Of a DNA stretch of 64,000 bases, positions 18,008-27,242 are shown piece after piece. A program made the translations under genes and the position numbers. Origin of the DNA: Paenibacillus sp. PL91 (lineage in GTDB: Bacteria > Bacillota > Bacilli > Paenibacillales > Paenibacillaceae); NCBI RefSeq assembly GCF_012935325.2, contig NZ_JABBYG020000004.1, positions 1-64,000 of the forward strand, read 5' to 3'. Below the pieces are notes generated by a model. That model was not told where the DNA came from, made no database searches, and saw nothing but the letters and a program-made list of their open reading frames with translations. Within the stretch, counting starts at the first letter, position 1. Every line of letters begins with the position of its first letter.

Positions 18008-19528
18008 ATGGAGGCTAAATCCGTTTCGTCTAAATGGTTCATGCATTTGCTCTGCAGCGCATTAATTGCTTCCGTTATTTGCTCGGCTCTATTACCCATG
18101 CAGCATGCGGCTGCGGCGGAGAACCTAGACGTCAGCAGCGAAATAAAGGCTGCCGCCGAGCAAATGCTGAAGAGCGGCTCAATCAGCGATTGGGAGGCGA
18201 TCGCTTTGTTTCGCTCCGGTCATCAAGTGCCAGCAAGCTATTTGAACCAGTTGACTGCTTATTTGAAAGAGAATAATGGCGAGTTCCGAAAGGTAACCGA
18301 TTTTGAACGATTCGCTCTTGCTATTCGAGCAGCAGGTCAGGATGCTGCAGCCTTCGCCGGCTACAATCTCATTCAAAGCATTTATAATCATGCAAGAATG
18401 ACGAGTCAGGGCACGAATGGGCCCATATTTGCATTGATCGCATTGGATAGCGGCGGCTATGAGGTACCGGCAAATGCGTTATGGTCGCGAGAGAAGCTAG
18501 TTGATTGGCTTGTGAAACAGCAAAACGCCAGCGGTGCATTTCCGCTTTCAGAAAAAGGCGAAGACAATTTGGATATTACCGCTATGGCGATTACTGCTCT
18601 TTCTTCCTATAAAGAGCAAGCAAGCGTCAAGAAGGCAATCGACAAGTCTGTAAAATGGTTGTCGGCCCAGCAGCAGGAAAACGGCGGCTATACAGCCTTT
18701 GGCGAATCAAACAGCGAGAGCGTCGCGCAAGTTATAATTGCAGTGGCTTCCGCAGGCATGAGCCCGCTGGATGCCAGCTTTGTGAAAAAGAACGGCAACC
18801 TGCTCACGAATTTACTCAGCTTCCGTCAAGCAGATGGCGGCTTTGCGCACATGGTTGGTCAGCCTGCCAATGAAATGGCGACAGAGCAAGCGTTGATGGC
18901 GCTGGTCTCTTATGACCGATTCATGAAGCAGAAGCCATCCCTATTCAACATTTCTGCTGACACCTCAGTCTCCGACGTGAAGCAAAGCTTCGTCGATAAC
19001 AGCCTCATTTCAACCTGGGCTTATGATGCCGTGTACCGGGTATTCGATGCGAAAGTTATGGTAGGGGTTAGCGGCTCAGAGCTGCGCTTCGATCCCAAAA
19101 AGCAGATGACAAGAGCAGAATTCGCAACGCTGCTTATTAACCTGCTTGATGAAGAACCATCCAATAATGCTTCTAAATTGTTCAAGGATGTTTGGCCGGG
19201 CGCCTGGCATTACGGAGCGATTATGCGTGCGAAGGAGATTGGCTTCATCCAAGGGATTACGGTGGATACGTTTAAGCCGAATGAGGCTGTATCCAGGCAG
19301 GACATGGCGATCATGATCGCCAAAGCGTTCAAGCTCAAAGGCCGTACCGAGCCATTGCCCTTCCAGGATGCGAATGCCATTCATGAAGGCGCAAAGGCTT
19401 ATGTCAATGCCGTTTATCATAACGGATTGATGCAAGGCGCGGATGGGAGATTTCTTCCAAAAGCACCGGTGACCAGAGAGATGGCCGCTGCAGTAGCGGA
19501 TAAGCTGCTTCAGCTGCCTGCGGCGTAA
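18008..19528 (+). CDS. Secreted alpha/alpha-barrel protein with SLH domains
   Basis: This 506-residue protein has a signal peptide (ending near MQHAAAAE), an alpha/alpha-barrel of the prenyltransferase/squalene-cyclase-like fold (about 40-310; VDWLVKQQNASGAFPLS, VKWLSAQQQENGGYTAFG, LLSFRQADGGFAHM), and three SLH motifs at the end (MTRAEFATL, VSRQDMAIM, VTREMAAAV). It is similar in layout to its upstream neighbour but has no DUF4430 domain, so it is half of the transcobalamin-like arrangement. The ATG at 18008 has AAGGGGAGTG upstream; an in-frame start at 17969 lies in the hairpin. No promoter is visible in the 76-base gap, so it should be co-transcribed from the riboswitch. It may be a partner or duplicate in cobalamin or cobinamide capture, but that is inference. 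Confidence 0.85.
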   Translation: MEAKSVSSKWFMHLLCSALIASVICSALLPMQHAAAAENLDVSSEIKAAAEQMLKSGSISDWEAIALFRSGHQVPASYLNQLTAYLKENNGEFRKVTDFERFALAIRAAGQDAAAFAGYNLIQSIYNHARMTSQGTNGPIFALIALDSGGYEVPANALWSREKLVDWLVKQQNASGAFPLSEKGEDNLDITAMAITALSSYKEQASVKKAIDKSVKWLSAQQQENGGYTAFGESNSESVAQVIIAVASAGMSPLDASFVKKNGNLLTNLLSFRQADGGFAHMVGQPANEMATEQALMALVSYDRFMKQKPSLFNISADTSVSDVKQSFVDNSLISTWAYDAVYRVFDAKVMVGVSGSELRFDPKKQMTRAEFATLLINLLDEEPSNNASKLFKDVWPGAWHYGAIMRAKEIGFIQGITVDTFKPNEAVSRQDMAIMIAKAFKLKGRTEPLPFQDANAIHEGAKAYVNAVYHNGLMQGADGRFLPKAPVTREMAAAVADKLLQLPAA

Positions 19529-19534
19529 ATTCAT

Positions 19535-19580
19535 AAAGCGGAACAAGAAAGCGAGCTGCTCTCTTGCTCCGCTTTTTTAT
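19535..19580 (+). terminator. Intrinsic terminator of the SLH operon
   Basis: AAAGCGGAACAAGA (19535-19548) pairs with TCTTGCTCCGCTTT (19562-19575) with one mismatch and ends in TTTTTT. Confidence 0.88.
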
Positions 19581-19737
19581 ATAAATTCACAGTTGCTGGG
19601 AATCATATTTTAATAGCGAACATTTTTTAATTATTTGTTCTTTATAAAGAATGAATAGAATGTTATATTTAAGAGGTGAAGGGGTGGGAAATCTTTCACT
19701 GCATCTGATTTATTTCGACAGAAACTAGGAGGTCAAA

Positions 19738-21873
19738 GTGAATATTTTAAAGCTAGTGTTGGTATTTTTGCTTGGCATGCAGGTATCGCTGCTGTCTAAG
19801 GACAGCGTGCAAGCGGCGAATGCTGCTGCATCAGATTCAAAGGAGTATTACTTGATTGAGCTCGCACGCTTTGGCATTTATAAGGATGGAACGCATCCGG
19901 TCGAGACGACAAAGGGAATTAATAACGCGCTGCAATGGGCAGCACAAAATGGGAAAACGACAACCTCGCTCCCGCCCGGAAAATATTTGATCGATAAAAA
20001 TAGCCGCATTAATATGGTTAGCAATATGATATTCGATCTGCCCATGGATGCCGTTCTAAAGAAGGAAACAAACGGCAAAGAGAGCTACCAGCTTATGTAT
20101 TTGGGCTATGAGACCCAAAATGTAACGTTGAGGGGCGGAACGTATATCGGGGATAAAGAAACGCATGATTTTTCCAAAAAAGATCATAAGCACAGCGCGG
20201 GAACACATGAAAGCGGATATGGCATTATTACGCAAGGCGCAACGAACGTGACGATTGATGGCGTTAAAGCCATTAATTTTACAGGTGACGGCCTTGCTCT
20301 CGGCGGTTATGGAACGATGATAAAGGATTTGTATGAAGGGCAGTTTATAAACGGCGATTTTGACGATAAGGGAAAAAATATTTCTAATCCCAAGAAGATT
20401 AGAACGAAGGAGCCTTTAACGTTCTCACACGCTATTTTCAAAACAGAAAATTCATTTGAATTGTCCAATACAATTAAGCTGCCTAGGGCATTTGATATCT
20501 TCTTCTATAAAGCGAACGGTTCATTTATTACGAAGAAGGCTAATGTGAAGGCAAGAGATATTATTCAAATTCCAGAAGGAGCTGCCAAGTTCCATCTTGT
20601 TTTCGATCAGGCAACCAAGAAAGCTGCTTACGTGGAATTCTGGTTCCGAAAGGTGACAAGCAACGTCGTTGTTCAAAATTCGGAATTTGCCTATAACCGA
20701 AGACAGGGCATAACGGTTGGCGGCGCGAATCAGGTGCTGATTACGAATAATACGCTGCACGACATAAAGGGAACGATGCCTCAGGCGGGCATTGATCTTG
20801 AGGGCGGCTTTGGCGAGAATGGGCATCGCAATAGCAACATTACGATTAAGAGCAATAAATTTTACAATAACGCTTCTTACGATGTCATTCTTTATGACGG
20901 TAACGACGCTATTGTAGAGGACAATCACCTTGCGTCAAAAGGTGCGATCGGCCTCGCGATTTCCGATCCGTTTAAAGGAGCGTTAGTCAAAAACAACCAT
21001 TTTGACGGCTCGCGGATTATAGCTGCACATGATGCGACGTTTATCGATAACAAGATGAATGACTCCTACACGACATTTGACGGGCCTAATATCAAAATAG
21101 ACGGTCTAACATTAACGGATTCCATGTTTGCTATAAGCGCTAAGGTTGCATTTGGCGTCAGCGCATCCAATATTACGATAAACAACAACAATAAGAGCGA
21201 TTCAGGCTTATCCGTATGGGGGAAGCCGGTTCATCTTAAGGACATTACCATTAACGGCCAAGGCAAGCTTAGAGTCGTGTCGGGCGGAGCTGCAGAAGGC
21301 TCGATTTTTGACAATTTAAAGGTAATCGGCTATAACACGACCAATGGCTTATCGCTGCCTCCCGGTACATACAACAATTGCGTGTTCGAAGGCGCAGAAG
21401 GCACCGGTAAATACGGCTCGATCAACATTTCGCTCGGAAGCAAATATGTATTTGACCAATGTTCTTTTAAATCTCCGTCAAATCTCAGCACCTACTTGCT
21501 CGGCGAACATCCAAAGCTTGATCTTACGATCAAAAATTCAACGTTCGAGCTGCTAGGCAATACGCAGGCGATAAGTATCCAAGCGGCCAAAAACGTGCTA
21601 TTGGAAAATAATACGATTACGGCAAATAAAATTACGTCCGATAAAACGGAGATTATTCGAATCAATGATCTATGGAAGCGCAATGAGCGGCATGATGTCC
21701 TTAAAGCCGTAGTAAGAGGCAATACAATTACAACGAATAGGGCTGCGATCGGCATTGCAACGTTGTATGCTGGTACTGGTGCACCGGCGTATACGATTGA
21801 GAACAACACCCTGTACACGTCAAAGCTGCTCGTCAAAAGCAATGATACTGTAAAGAACAATACGTTAAAATAG
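19738..21873 (+). CDS. Secreted right-handed beta-helix protein (pectate-lyase-like)
   Basis: This 711-residue protein has a signal peptide (residues 1-26, ending VQAANA). It opens with a segment typical of the pectate-lyase-3/tailspike-like group (LARFGIYKDGTHPVETTKGI, then ALQWAA...TTTSLPPGKYLI). Many beta-helix coils follow, with turns rich in N and G such as VTIDGVKAINFTGDGLAL, VVVQNSEFAYNRRQGI and VLLENNTITANK. A module at about residues 215-305 (FKTENSFELSNT...AYVEFWFRK) interrupts the helix. The fold is shared by lyases, hydrolases and epimerases of polysaccharides, and I see no catalytic set that decides between them. The GTG at 19738 has AGGAGGTC upstream. It has its own transcription unit, and I could not place its promoter. 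Confidence 0.75.
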   Translation: MNILKLVLVFLLGMQVSLLSKDSVQAANAAASDSKEYYLIELARFGIYKDGTHPVETTKGINNALQWAAQNGKTTTSLPPGKYLIDKNSRINMVSNMIFDLPMDAVLKKETNGKESYQLMYLGYETQNVTLRGGTYIGDKETHDFSKKDHKHSAGTHESGYGIITQGATNVTIDGVKAINFTGDGLALGGYGTMIKDLYEGQFINGDFDDKGKNISNPKKIRTKEPLTFSHAIFKTENSFELSNTIKLPRAFDIFFYKANGSFITKKANVKARDIIQIPEGAAKFHLVFDQATKKAAYVEFWFRKVTSNVVVQNSEFAYNRRQGITVGGANQVLITNNTLHDIKGTMPQAGIDLEGGFGENGHRNSNITIKSNKFYNNASYDVILYDGNDAIVEDNHLASKGAIGLAISDPFKGALVKNNHFDGSRIIAAHDATFIDNKMNDSYTTFDGPNIKIDGLTLTDSMFAISAKVAFGVSASNITINNNNKSDSGLSVWGKPVHLKDITINGQGKLRVVSGGAAEGSIFDNLKVIGYNTTNGLSLPPGTYNNCVFEGAEGTGKYGSINISLGSKYVFDQCSFKSPSNLSTYLLGEHPKLDLTIKNSTFELLGNTQAISIQAAKNVLLENNTITANKITSDKTEIIRINDLWKRNERHDVLKAVVRGNTITTNRAAIGIATLYAGTGAPAYTIENNTLYTSKLLVKSNDTVKNNTLK

Positions 21874-21889
21874 TAGAGTATTCATGGAA

Positions 21890-21925
21890 GAAGCCCTGAC
21901 GAATGTTCGTCAGGGCTTCTTTTGT
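21890..21925. terminator. Bidirectional terminator between convergent genes
   Basis: GAAGCCCTGACGAA and TTCGTCAGGGCTTC form a perfect 14-bp stem with a TG loop. T-rich DNA follows on the plus strand and A-rich DNA precedes it, so it can serve both the beta-helix gene and the lipase gene. Confidence 0.92.
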
Positions 21926-21930
21926 TGTGA

Positions 21931-23529
21931 TTATGATGACGAATACGTGTTGCCATTCTCATCGATATAAACTGACTTTACGATGGTACGGCGGTATTTG
22001 AAGCCTTCATCGGTTTCGCCTTCAACCTCTGCGGTAACGGTATAAACACCGCTGCCTTCCGAGGCAGGAATGACCAACTCATCCGTGGCGGACAGAGACT
22101 CCTGCTGCTTTACGCGCTTGGATTGATTTTGCTTGCGTTGATAGTTGCCAGACTTATCGTTCTTACCGTTAACGAAATCAACCTTGTATCGGACAGTTGT
22201 CTTCTCATCCTTCAGGCCGTCAACGTCAAGCTTCAGCTTCTTGTTATCCCGAACTTTGTTAAGCTTTGCAGCTCTCTTGCCATTTGTATCATAGGAGATC
22301 GTTAGCAGATAAGCGCTGGATCCGTTGCTAGCTGCTGACGCTGTCCATTCGCCAACTGCCGGTCTTGCAATCGTTGCCGTATGATGCCAAGCTCCGTTTA
22401 GCACGCCATCATCAGCAATTGAAGATACACTTACGTTTTGGCTTGCGCCATCAGGACCGATAATGTCCAGGCTATCGAGTTTTTTGTTGCCGATCCAGTC
22501 AATCGTGACGGAGGCTACATTATTTTCGACTGTGAAGGCCTCAGATGCTGCTCCGCCAAATTGGCCGCCGCGAATGAAGGTTTGGTTCTGCTGCTCTCGT
22601 CTTGGAGCCAGCGTCTGAACGGACTGCTCCTTCCCAGCAGCAACTTCATCAAAACGATAGGAGGATTTCGCTGATTGCAGCACCAGATAGGGCTTAATCA
22701 ATGCAAACATATTAGCGCCTGTCTTCACGCTTGTATGATTCCACTTTCCGATTTTGACCATTCTCCCGTTCGGCAGATGAGCGCTGCTAACCGTCACGAC
22801 GCCGTCATTATCACCATAGTTGGACAAAAATAATCCGCCAAACAGTTGCGCGATGCTGCCGGATTCATAATCATTGCCGGCAAAGGTGAAAAATTTGTTT
22901 TTACCCACATTCGCATGGTTATTCGTAACGGATCGGAAATATTGCATGTAGGAGGTTTGCATGGAGTAAGTACCCGGATTTTGATATCCGATCAAGGTGG
23001 AGAGCCAGCTAGCCCAGCTGCTGTACGCTAAATCCGCCAGCTGTGAGCCGTTATGCGGACTGCCTAGCGTAATGACATTGGAAACGTATGGATAAGCATT
23101 GTAGTGAACGAGTGCGGTTTGGGTATCAATGCCGCCTTTACTGTGTGCGACAATAACGAGCTTTTTGCCAAAATGATTGCTGATCTCCTTGATTTTCGCT
23201 GCCAGAAGCTCGCCATTTGACCACATGTTTTGGGAGGTGCCGGTAATATCATGCAGGTTAATAAATGCGGTTTGGTAGCCATTATTGTAAGCATACTGGT
23301 ACATATCATTGTCCTGATACCAAGTGGAAGCACTTCCGTTGAGGCCGTGAACGAACAGGATGACCGGATTGTACGGATTGATCGTAGCAGGATCGGTTCC
23401 TTTGCTCCATGCTCCGGCAACGCTGCCGACGTTCGGATTCGTAAATCCGGCAGCTTGAGCCGGGGCAATCCCTATACTTAATGCGAGAATGAGCGTGAAC
23501 AACAGTGAAGACCACTTCTTCAATTTCAT
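21931..23529 (-). CDS. Secreted lipase/esterase (alpha/beta hydrolase)
   Basis: This 532-residue exported enzyme probably cleaves lipid or other carboxyl esters. The signal peptide ends APAQAA. The alpha/beta-hydrolase core (about residues 40-280) has the oxyanion motif PVILFVHGLNGSASTWY, the nucleophile serine in VAHSKGG, a probable acid in YGDNDGVVTV and a histidine in KWNHTSVKTG. The rest (about 290-532) is beta-rich, ending in a domain with VYTVTAEVEGETDEGFKY that may bind surfaces or stabilise the enzyme. AAGGAGGAGA lies before the ATG. It is a single-gene unit facing the beta-helix gene. Confidence 0.88.
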   Translation of the reverse strand: MKLKKWSSLLFTLILALSIGIAPAQAAGFTNPNVGSVAGAWSKGTDPATINPYNPVILFVHGLNGSASTWYQDNDMYQYAYNNGYQTAFINLHDITGTSQNMWSNGELLAAKIKEISNHFGKKLVIVAHSKGGIDTQTALVHYNAYPYVSNVITLGSPHNGSQLADLAYSSWASWLSTLIGYQNPGTYSMQTSYMQYFRSVTNNHANVGKNKFFTFAGNDYESGSIAQLFGGLFLSNYGDNDGVVTVSSAHLPNGRMVKIGKWNHTSVKTGANMFALIKPYLVLQSAKSSYRFDEVAAGKEQSVQTLAPRREQQNQTFIRGGQFGGAASEAFTVENNVASVTIDWIGNKKLDSLDIIGPDGASQNVSVSSIADDGVLNGAWHHTATIARPAVGEWTASAASNGSSAYLLTISYDTNGKRAAKLNKVRDNKKLKLDVDGLKDEKTTVRYKVDFVNGKNDKSGNYQRKQNQSKRVKQQESLSATDELVIPASEGSGVYTVTAEVEGETDEGFKYRRTIVKSVYIDENGNTYSSS

Positions 23530-23683
23530 TATTCTCCTCCTTATAGTTGAACTTCATTGCTATCATAGACATGAATAGTTTGGGTAAAATTAACTCTGTT
23601 TGGATATATTGTTAATTTTACTTAACTATTCACTTGAAAGCCGATGCACTCTCTATGAAACGAAAACTTCCATAATTGGTAAT

Positions 23684-23712
23684 AATATAAGTTTTATAGA
23701 AATAAAAGTCAA
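23684..23712 (-). promoter_or_regulatory. SigmaA-type promoter of the lipase gene
   Basis: Read on the minus strand, TTGACT (23707-23712) and TATATT (23684-23689) are 17 bases apart, a near-consensus promoter about 155 bases before the lipase start. The rest of the 23530-23887 gap holds a TATAAT at 23807-23812 on the plus strand, which may serve the GDPD gene, but its -35 box is poor. Confidence 0.75.
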
Positions 23713-23887
23713 CAAAAAGCGTTGAAATGATAGAATCACGGTTATGGTCTGTAAGCACTTTTTTTTTCGGATCGCGCCGATTCGACGCGGGGGTAGGGGC
23801 ATAAGCTATAATAAGGAAGAGGAAATTAGGCGCATGCCTCCGCAGTCCATGCTTTGCTTACAAACATGAAGAATAGGATGAATGAAC

Positions 23888-25669
23888 ATGCTTCAACTTT
23901 TTGGCAAAAGTATCCGGGACTTTCGCGATACGTATAAGAAACATCTGCTGTTTGAATATTTGTTTATGCTGCTGACGAGCTTTGTCATCATCCCGATTAT
24001 TTCGTTTATTTTTAACCGGATTCTTCGCGTTGTAGGCTCTGGTTCCGTATTGAATGGCGAGGTATACAAAATTGGGCTTAGCTATACGGGGGTAGCGGGG
24101 CTAATCGCCATTTGTTTGGTGGCAATGCTGGTGCTGTTCCTCGAATTTGGCGTCGTCATTACGATTGCGCAGCAGCATTATTTTGGCAAGGACGTCTTGA
24201 TCGCAGATGCGCTGGTCACGACGCTGAGGCAAACGCCTAAGCTATTCGGATTTGGTATTATTCAGCTCCTGTTCTTTCTGCTGTTTCTTGTGCCGTTTAT
24301 CGATTCGCCGCTGTCTTCATCCTTGTTTGCCCAGTTTAATGTACCGATCTTTTTCAATAGCCGTATCCTTAGCTTGTCTTATATCATGTTGGCTGTATAC
24401 GGATTGTTATTTTTGGCAGGGGTATATGTCGTATTGCGTTGGATTTTTGTTTTGCATTTCATTATGATCGAAGACAAGTCGATTCGCATGGCAATTAGAA
24501 GCAGTTTGTTGTTAACGAAGGGCAAACGCTTGTCGATCTTTATACAGTTATTCTTGCTGAATGCGGTAGTGTTCTCGCTTGGTTTTATGACGATATCGGC
24601 GGTCGCATATTTGCCGTCGTGGCTGGACATCAATGTGCTCAAAGCGATATCGGACCATTATTCCTTAACGTTATCGACGGTGCTAACGTATATGTTTACG
24701 CTGATGCTCGTGCCGATAAATATTATTTTTTTGACGAGGCAGTTTTATCATTTCAACCGCAAGAAAGGCTCTTTGCCGAGAGATCAGCTGCGGGTATACA
24801 AAAGCCGCATAGCGGGTCCGATTGAGAAGCGACTCTTGTTATTTCTAAAAGGAAGAACTCGCAAACATGTGTTATATTCTTCGGTACTGGCTGCGTATTT
24901 GGCATTGGCGTTATTCGTCAGCTATGCGGCTAATGACAATTTGGTGTATGTGAAATGGAATGTGCTGCTCTCTGCCCACCGCGGCGATACGCAAGCCGCA
25001 CCGGAAAACTCGATTCGCGCCGTTCGCAGCTCGGTAGAGCAGGGCATCGATGCCGTCGAAATCGACGTTCAGCTAACGAAAGACGGCATTGTCGTACTGC
25101 ATCATGATTTTAATTTGCAGCGGATGACAGGCGTGCCGAAGCGAGTGAACGAGATGACCTATGATGAGCTTGCGAAGCTAAGCCTTGGCAGAGGCGGAAA
25201 TGAAGTAGAGGAAATCGACCGGATTCCGATGTTTGCCGAGGTGCTTGCCGAAGTGCGGGGGAAGGCGAAGCTTATTGTTGATCTTAAGCCGTACGGCCCG
25301 GGCGAGGAGCTGGCTAATCAGGTTGTTTCCCTGATTGAACAGTTCGATATGGTGCAGGATGTCTATATTCAGTCATTCGATCGTATGACGCTGCAGCAAA
25401 TTAGGAAGTTGAACCCTGACATTAAGATCGGACAAATTCTTTATTTTGCAATTGGCGATCTCTCGCTGCTCGATGTTGATTTCTACACGATCGAGCAAGT
25501 GATGCTGACGGAGCAGCTCGTTGAGCGTGCGCATAAAAAAGGCCGTGAGGTGTGGGTGTGGACGGTCAATAGCGAGCGCAATTTGAAAGAGGTGCTCAAA
25601 TTCGAAATCGATGGCATCATTACCGATTATCCTACACGCGCGCACAATATGGTTGAGCTTAATTTATAG
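23888..25669 (+). CDS. Membrane-bound glycerophosphodiester phosphodiesterase
   Basis: This 593-residue enzyme joins a multi-helix membrane domain (about residues 1-350, the GPDPase_memb type) to a catalytic GDPD domain (about 360-590). It should split glycerophosphodiesters into an alcohol and glycerol 3-phosphate, at the outer face or on lipoteichoic-acid-like polymers. The metal and catalytic motifs are SAHRGDTQAAPENS, AVEIDVQLTKDG, VLHHDFNLQRMTG, LIVDLKP and IQSFD. The ATG at 23888 is better spaced from AGGATG (23875-23880) than the in-frame ATG at 23882. The following gene starts 27 bases downstream. Confidence 0.92.
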   Translation: MLQLFGKSIRDFRDTYKKHLLFEYLFMLLTSFVIIPIISFIFNRILRVVGSGSVLNGEVYKIGLSYTGVAGLIAICLVAMLVLFLEFGVVITIAQQHYFGKDVLIADALVTTLRQTPKLFGFGIIQLLFFLLFLVPFIDSPLSSSLFAQFNVPIFFNSRILSLSYIMLAVYGLLFLAGVYVVLRWIFVLHFIMIEDKSIRMAIRSSLLLTKGKRLSIFIQLFLLNAVVFSLGFMTISAVAYLPSWLDINVLKAISDHYSLTLSTVLTYMFTLMLVPINIIFLTRQFYHFNRKKGSLPRDQLRVYKSRIAGPIEKRLLLFLKGRTRKHVLYSSVLAAYLALALFVSYAANDNLVYVKWNVLLSAHRGDTQAAPENSIRAVRSSVEQGIDAVEIDVQLTKDGIVVLHHDFNLQRMTGVPKRVNEMTYDELAKLSLGRGGNEVEEIDRIPMFAEVLAEVRGKAKLIVDLKPYGPGEELANQVVSLIEQFDMVQDVYIQSFDRMTLQQIRKLNPDIKIGQILYFAIGDLSLLDVDFYTIEQVMLTEQLVERAHKKGREVWVWTVNSERNLKEVLKFEIDGIITDYPTRAHNMVELNL

Positions 25670-25696
25670 CAGCGTGTTGCAAAGGGGCGGATAAGC

Positions 25697-26425
25697 ATGA
25701 CTCAAATCGAAAAATACAAAGCGTTCATCCTGTCGCTCCCGTCAGGAAACCTGTCCAAGGAGCAGCTGTTCGTGAAGGAGCTGCTCCTTCACGAGCATCA
25801 GGATATGTCTATTTACTACGTGCCTTATGAGTATGTGAACGAGCAGGCTAAGGTGATGATCATTGGCATTACGCCGGGCTTTACCCAGATGGAGCTTGCG
25901 ATTCGAAGCGCGCGCGAGGATCTGCTGAGCGGAGTGCCCATCGATCAAATCGATCGGCGGGCGAAGAAGCTCGCCAGCTTCGCGGGCTCGATGAGGAAGA
26001 ATCTGATCGACATGCTGGATCAAATCGAGCTGCCTGCTGCCATTGGGCTTGCAAGCTGCGCAGCCTTGTTTGAAGAGCATAGAGATCTGCTTCATACGAC
26101 CTCCGCCATCCGCTATCCCGTGTTCGTGCATGGCAAAAACTATACGGGCCATAGCCCGCCTATATTAAAATCGGACGTGCTGTACCGCTATGCGGAAGGC
26201 ATTCTGCTTCCGGAATTGCTGGCGGTGAAGGATTCGCTGATCATTCCGCTTGGGAAGTCGGTATCAGAGGTGGTACAAGCCTTTGTGGATAAAGGCTTGA
26301 TCAGCAAGGCGCGTTGCTTGTTCGAAATGCCGCATCCTTCGGGAGCGAATGGCCACCGAAAAAAACAATTTGAGCTAAGCAAGTCCGCTATGCAGCAGCA
26401 GGTCTGGAAATGGTTCAGCCGCTAA
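25697..26425 (+). CDS. Uracil-DNA-glycosylase-superfamily-like protein
   Basis: This is a 242-residue soluble protein. Two motifs recall the UDG superfamily: VMIIGITPGFTQ near residue 53, in the place of the active-site GxxPG loop, and MPHPSGANGHRKK near residue 216, in the place of the DNA-intercalation HPS loop. Between them, SLIIPLGKSVSEVVQ resembles the third core strand of the fold. The usual polar residue after GxxPG is not clear, so substrate and activity are uncertain. It sits in an operon with lipid-linked enzymes, which gives no hint of a repair role. It may be an uncharacterised branch of the family. Confidence 0.55.
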   Translation: MTQIEKYKAFILSLPSGNLSKEQLFVKELLLHEHQDMSIYYVPYEYVNEQAKVMIIGITPGFTQMELAIRSAREDLLSGVPIDQIDRRAKKLASFAGSMRKNLIDMLDQIELPAAIGLASCAALFEEHRDLLHTTSAIRYPVFVHGKNYTGHSPPILKSDVLYRYAEGILLPELLAVKDSLIIPLGKSVSEVVQAFVDKGLISKARCLFEMPHPSGANGHRKKQFELSKSAMQQQVWKWFSR

Positions 26426-26453
26426 AGGCTGCGACAGAGAGGAGTGAAATGTG

Positions 26454-27242
26454 ATGCACAGCAAAAAGGTTCGGTTTATTACTGCTTTTGCCTTCCTTGC
26501 CTGTCTCCTTTGGCTATTTGGATTAGGCTGGACAGTTAAAGATTACTTGCTCGGAGCCAAACCCGCGGCATCCTTACCGTCCGCAACGGAGCAGCCGCTC
26601 ATTCCATCCGACGAGCTGAAAATCGTCGCCCTGGGGGATTCGTTAACGAGAGGCACCGGTGATATTGAGGGTAAAGGTTACGTTGGTTATGTCAGCGACC
26701 AGTTGAAGCAGGACGGCATGGAAATCTCCTTAATTAATTTAGGTATTAAAGGACTGGTTTCGTCGCAGCTGGCGGAGCAAATGAAGGAGACGGAGATCAA
26801 GCGTCAAATCGGACAAGCCGATGTTATTATGATGACGATTGGCGGCAATGACTTATTCCTTGGCGGACAGACGCTTTCGGATCTTTCCGAGGCCAGCATC
26901 AAGGGGCTGGAGGAGGCGTATCTCATTAACCTAAAAACGATTATATCGGGCATTCGTGCATTGAATAAGGAGGCGGCCATTTACTTACTAGGTCTTTACA
27001 ATCCGTTCAGTGAGCTGCAAAACGGAGAGCTGATGTCGAGCGTCGTAAGGGATTGGAACGCCAAAACGGCGGAGACGCTGGCGCAGTTTAGCCAGGCTGT
27101 ATTCATTCCAACCTATGATTTGTTTCAGCAAAATACGAGCAGCTATTTGTTTACGGACCATTTTCACCCGAATGAAAAAGGGTACCGGTTGATGGCTGAG
27201 CGGGCAGCCGCATTGATTGCAGGAGCAGGAGGACAACGATGA
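26454..27242 (+). CDS. SGNH/GDSL-family hydrolase, membrane-anchored
   Basis: This 262-residue protein has an N-terminal membrane anchor (residues 8-27) and an outside SGNH hydrolase domain. Block I is VALGDSLTRGTGD (nucleophile Ser), block III is TIGGNDLFLGG and block V is DHFHPNEKGY (catalytic Asp and His). It should remove acyl or acetyl groups from lipid, glycan or peptide substrates at the cell surface. The ATG at 26454 has GAGAGGAGTG 8 bases upstream; a GTG at 26451 is also possible. It overlaps the next gene by ATGA. Confidence 0.9.
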   Translation: MHSKKVRFITAFAFLACLLWLFGLGWTVKDYLLGAKPAASLPSATEQPLIPSDELKIVALGDSLTRGTGDIEGKGYVGYVSDQLKQDGMEISLINLGIKGLVSSQLAEQMKETEIKRQIGQADVIMMTIGGNDLFLGGQTLSDLSEASIKGLEEAYLINLKTIISGIRALNKEAAIYLLGLYNPFSELQNGELMSSVVRDWNAKTAETLAQFSQAVFIPTYDLFQQNTSSYLFTDHFHPNEKGYRLMAERAAALIAGAGGQR

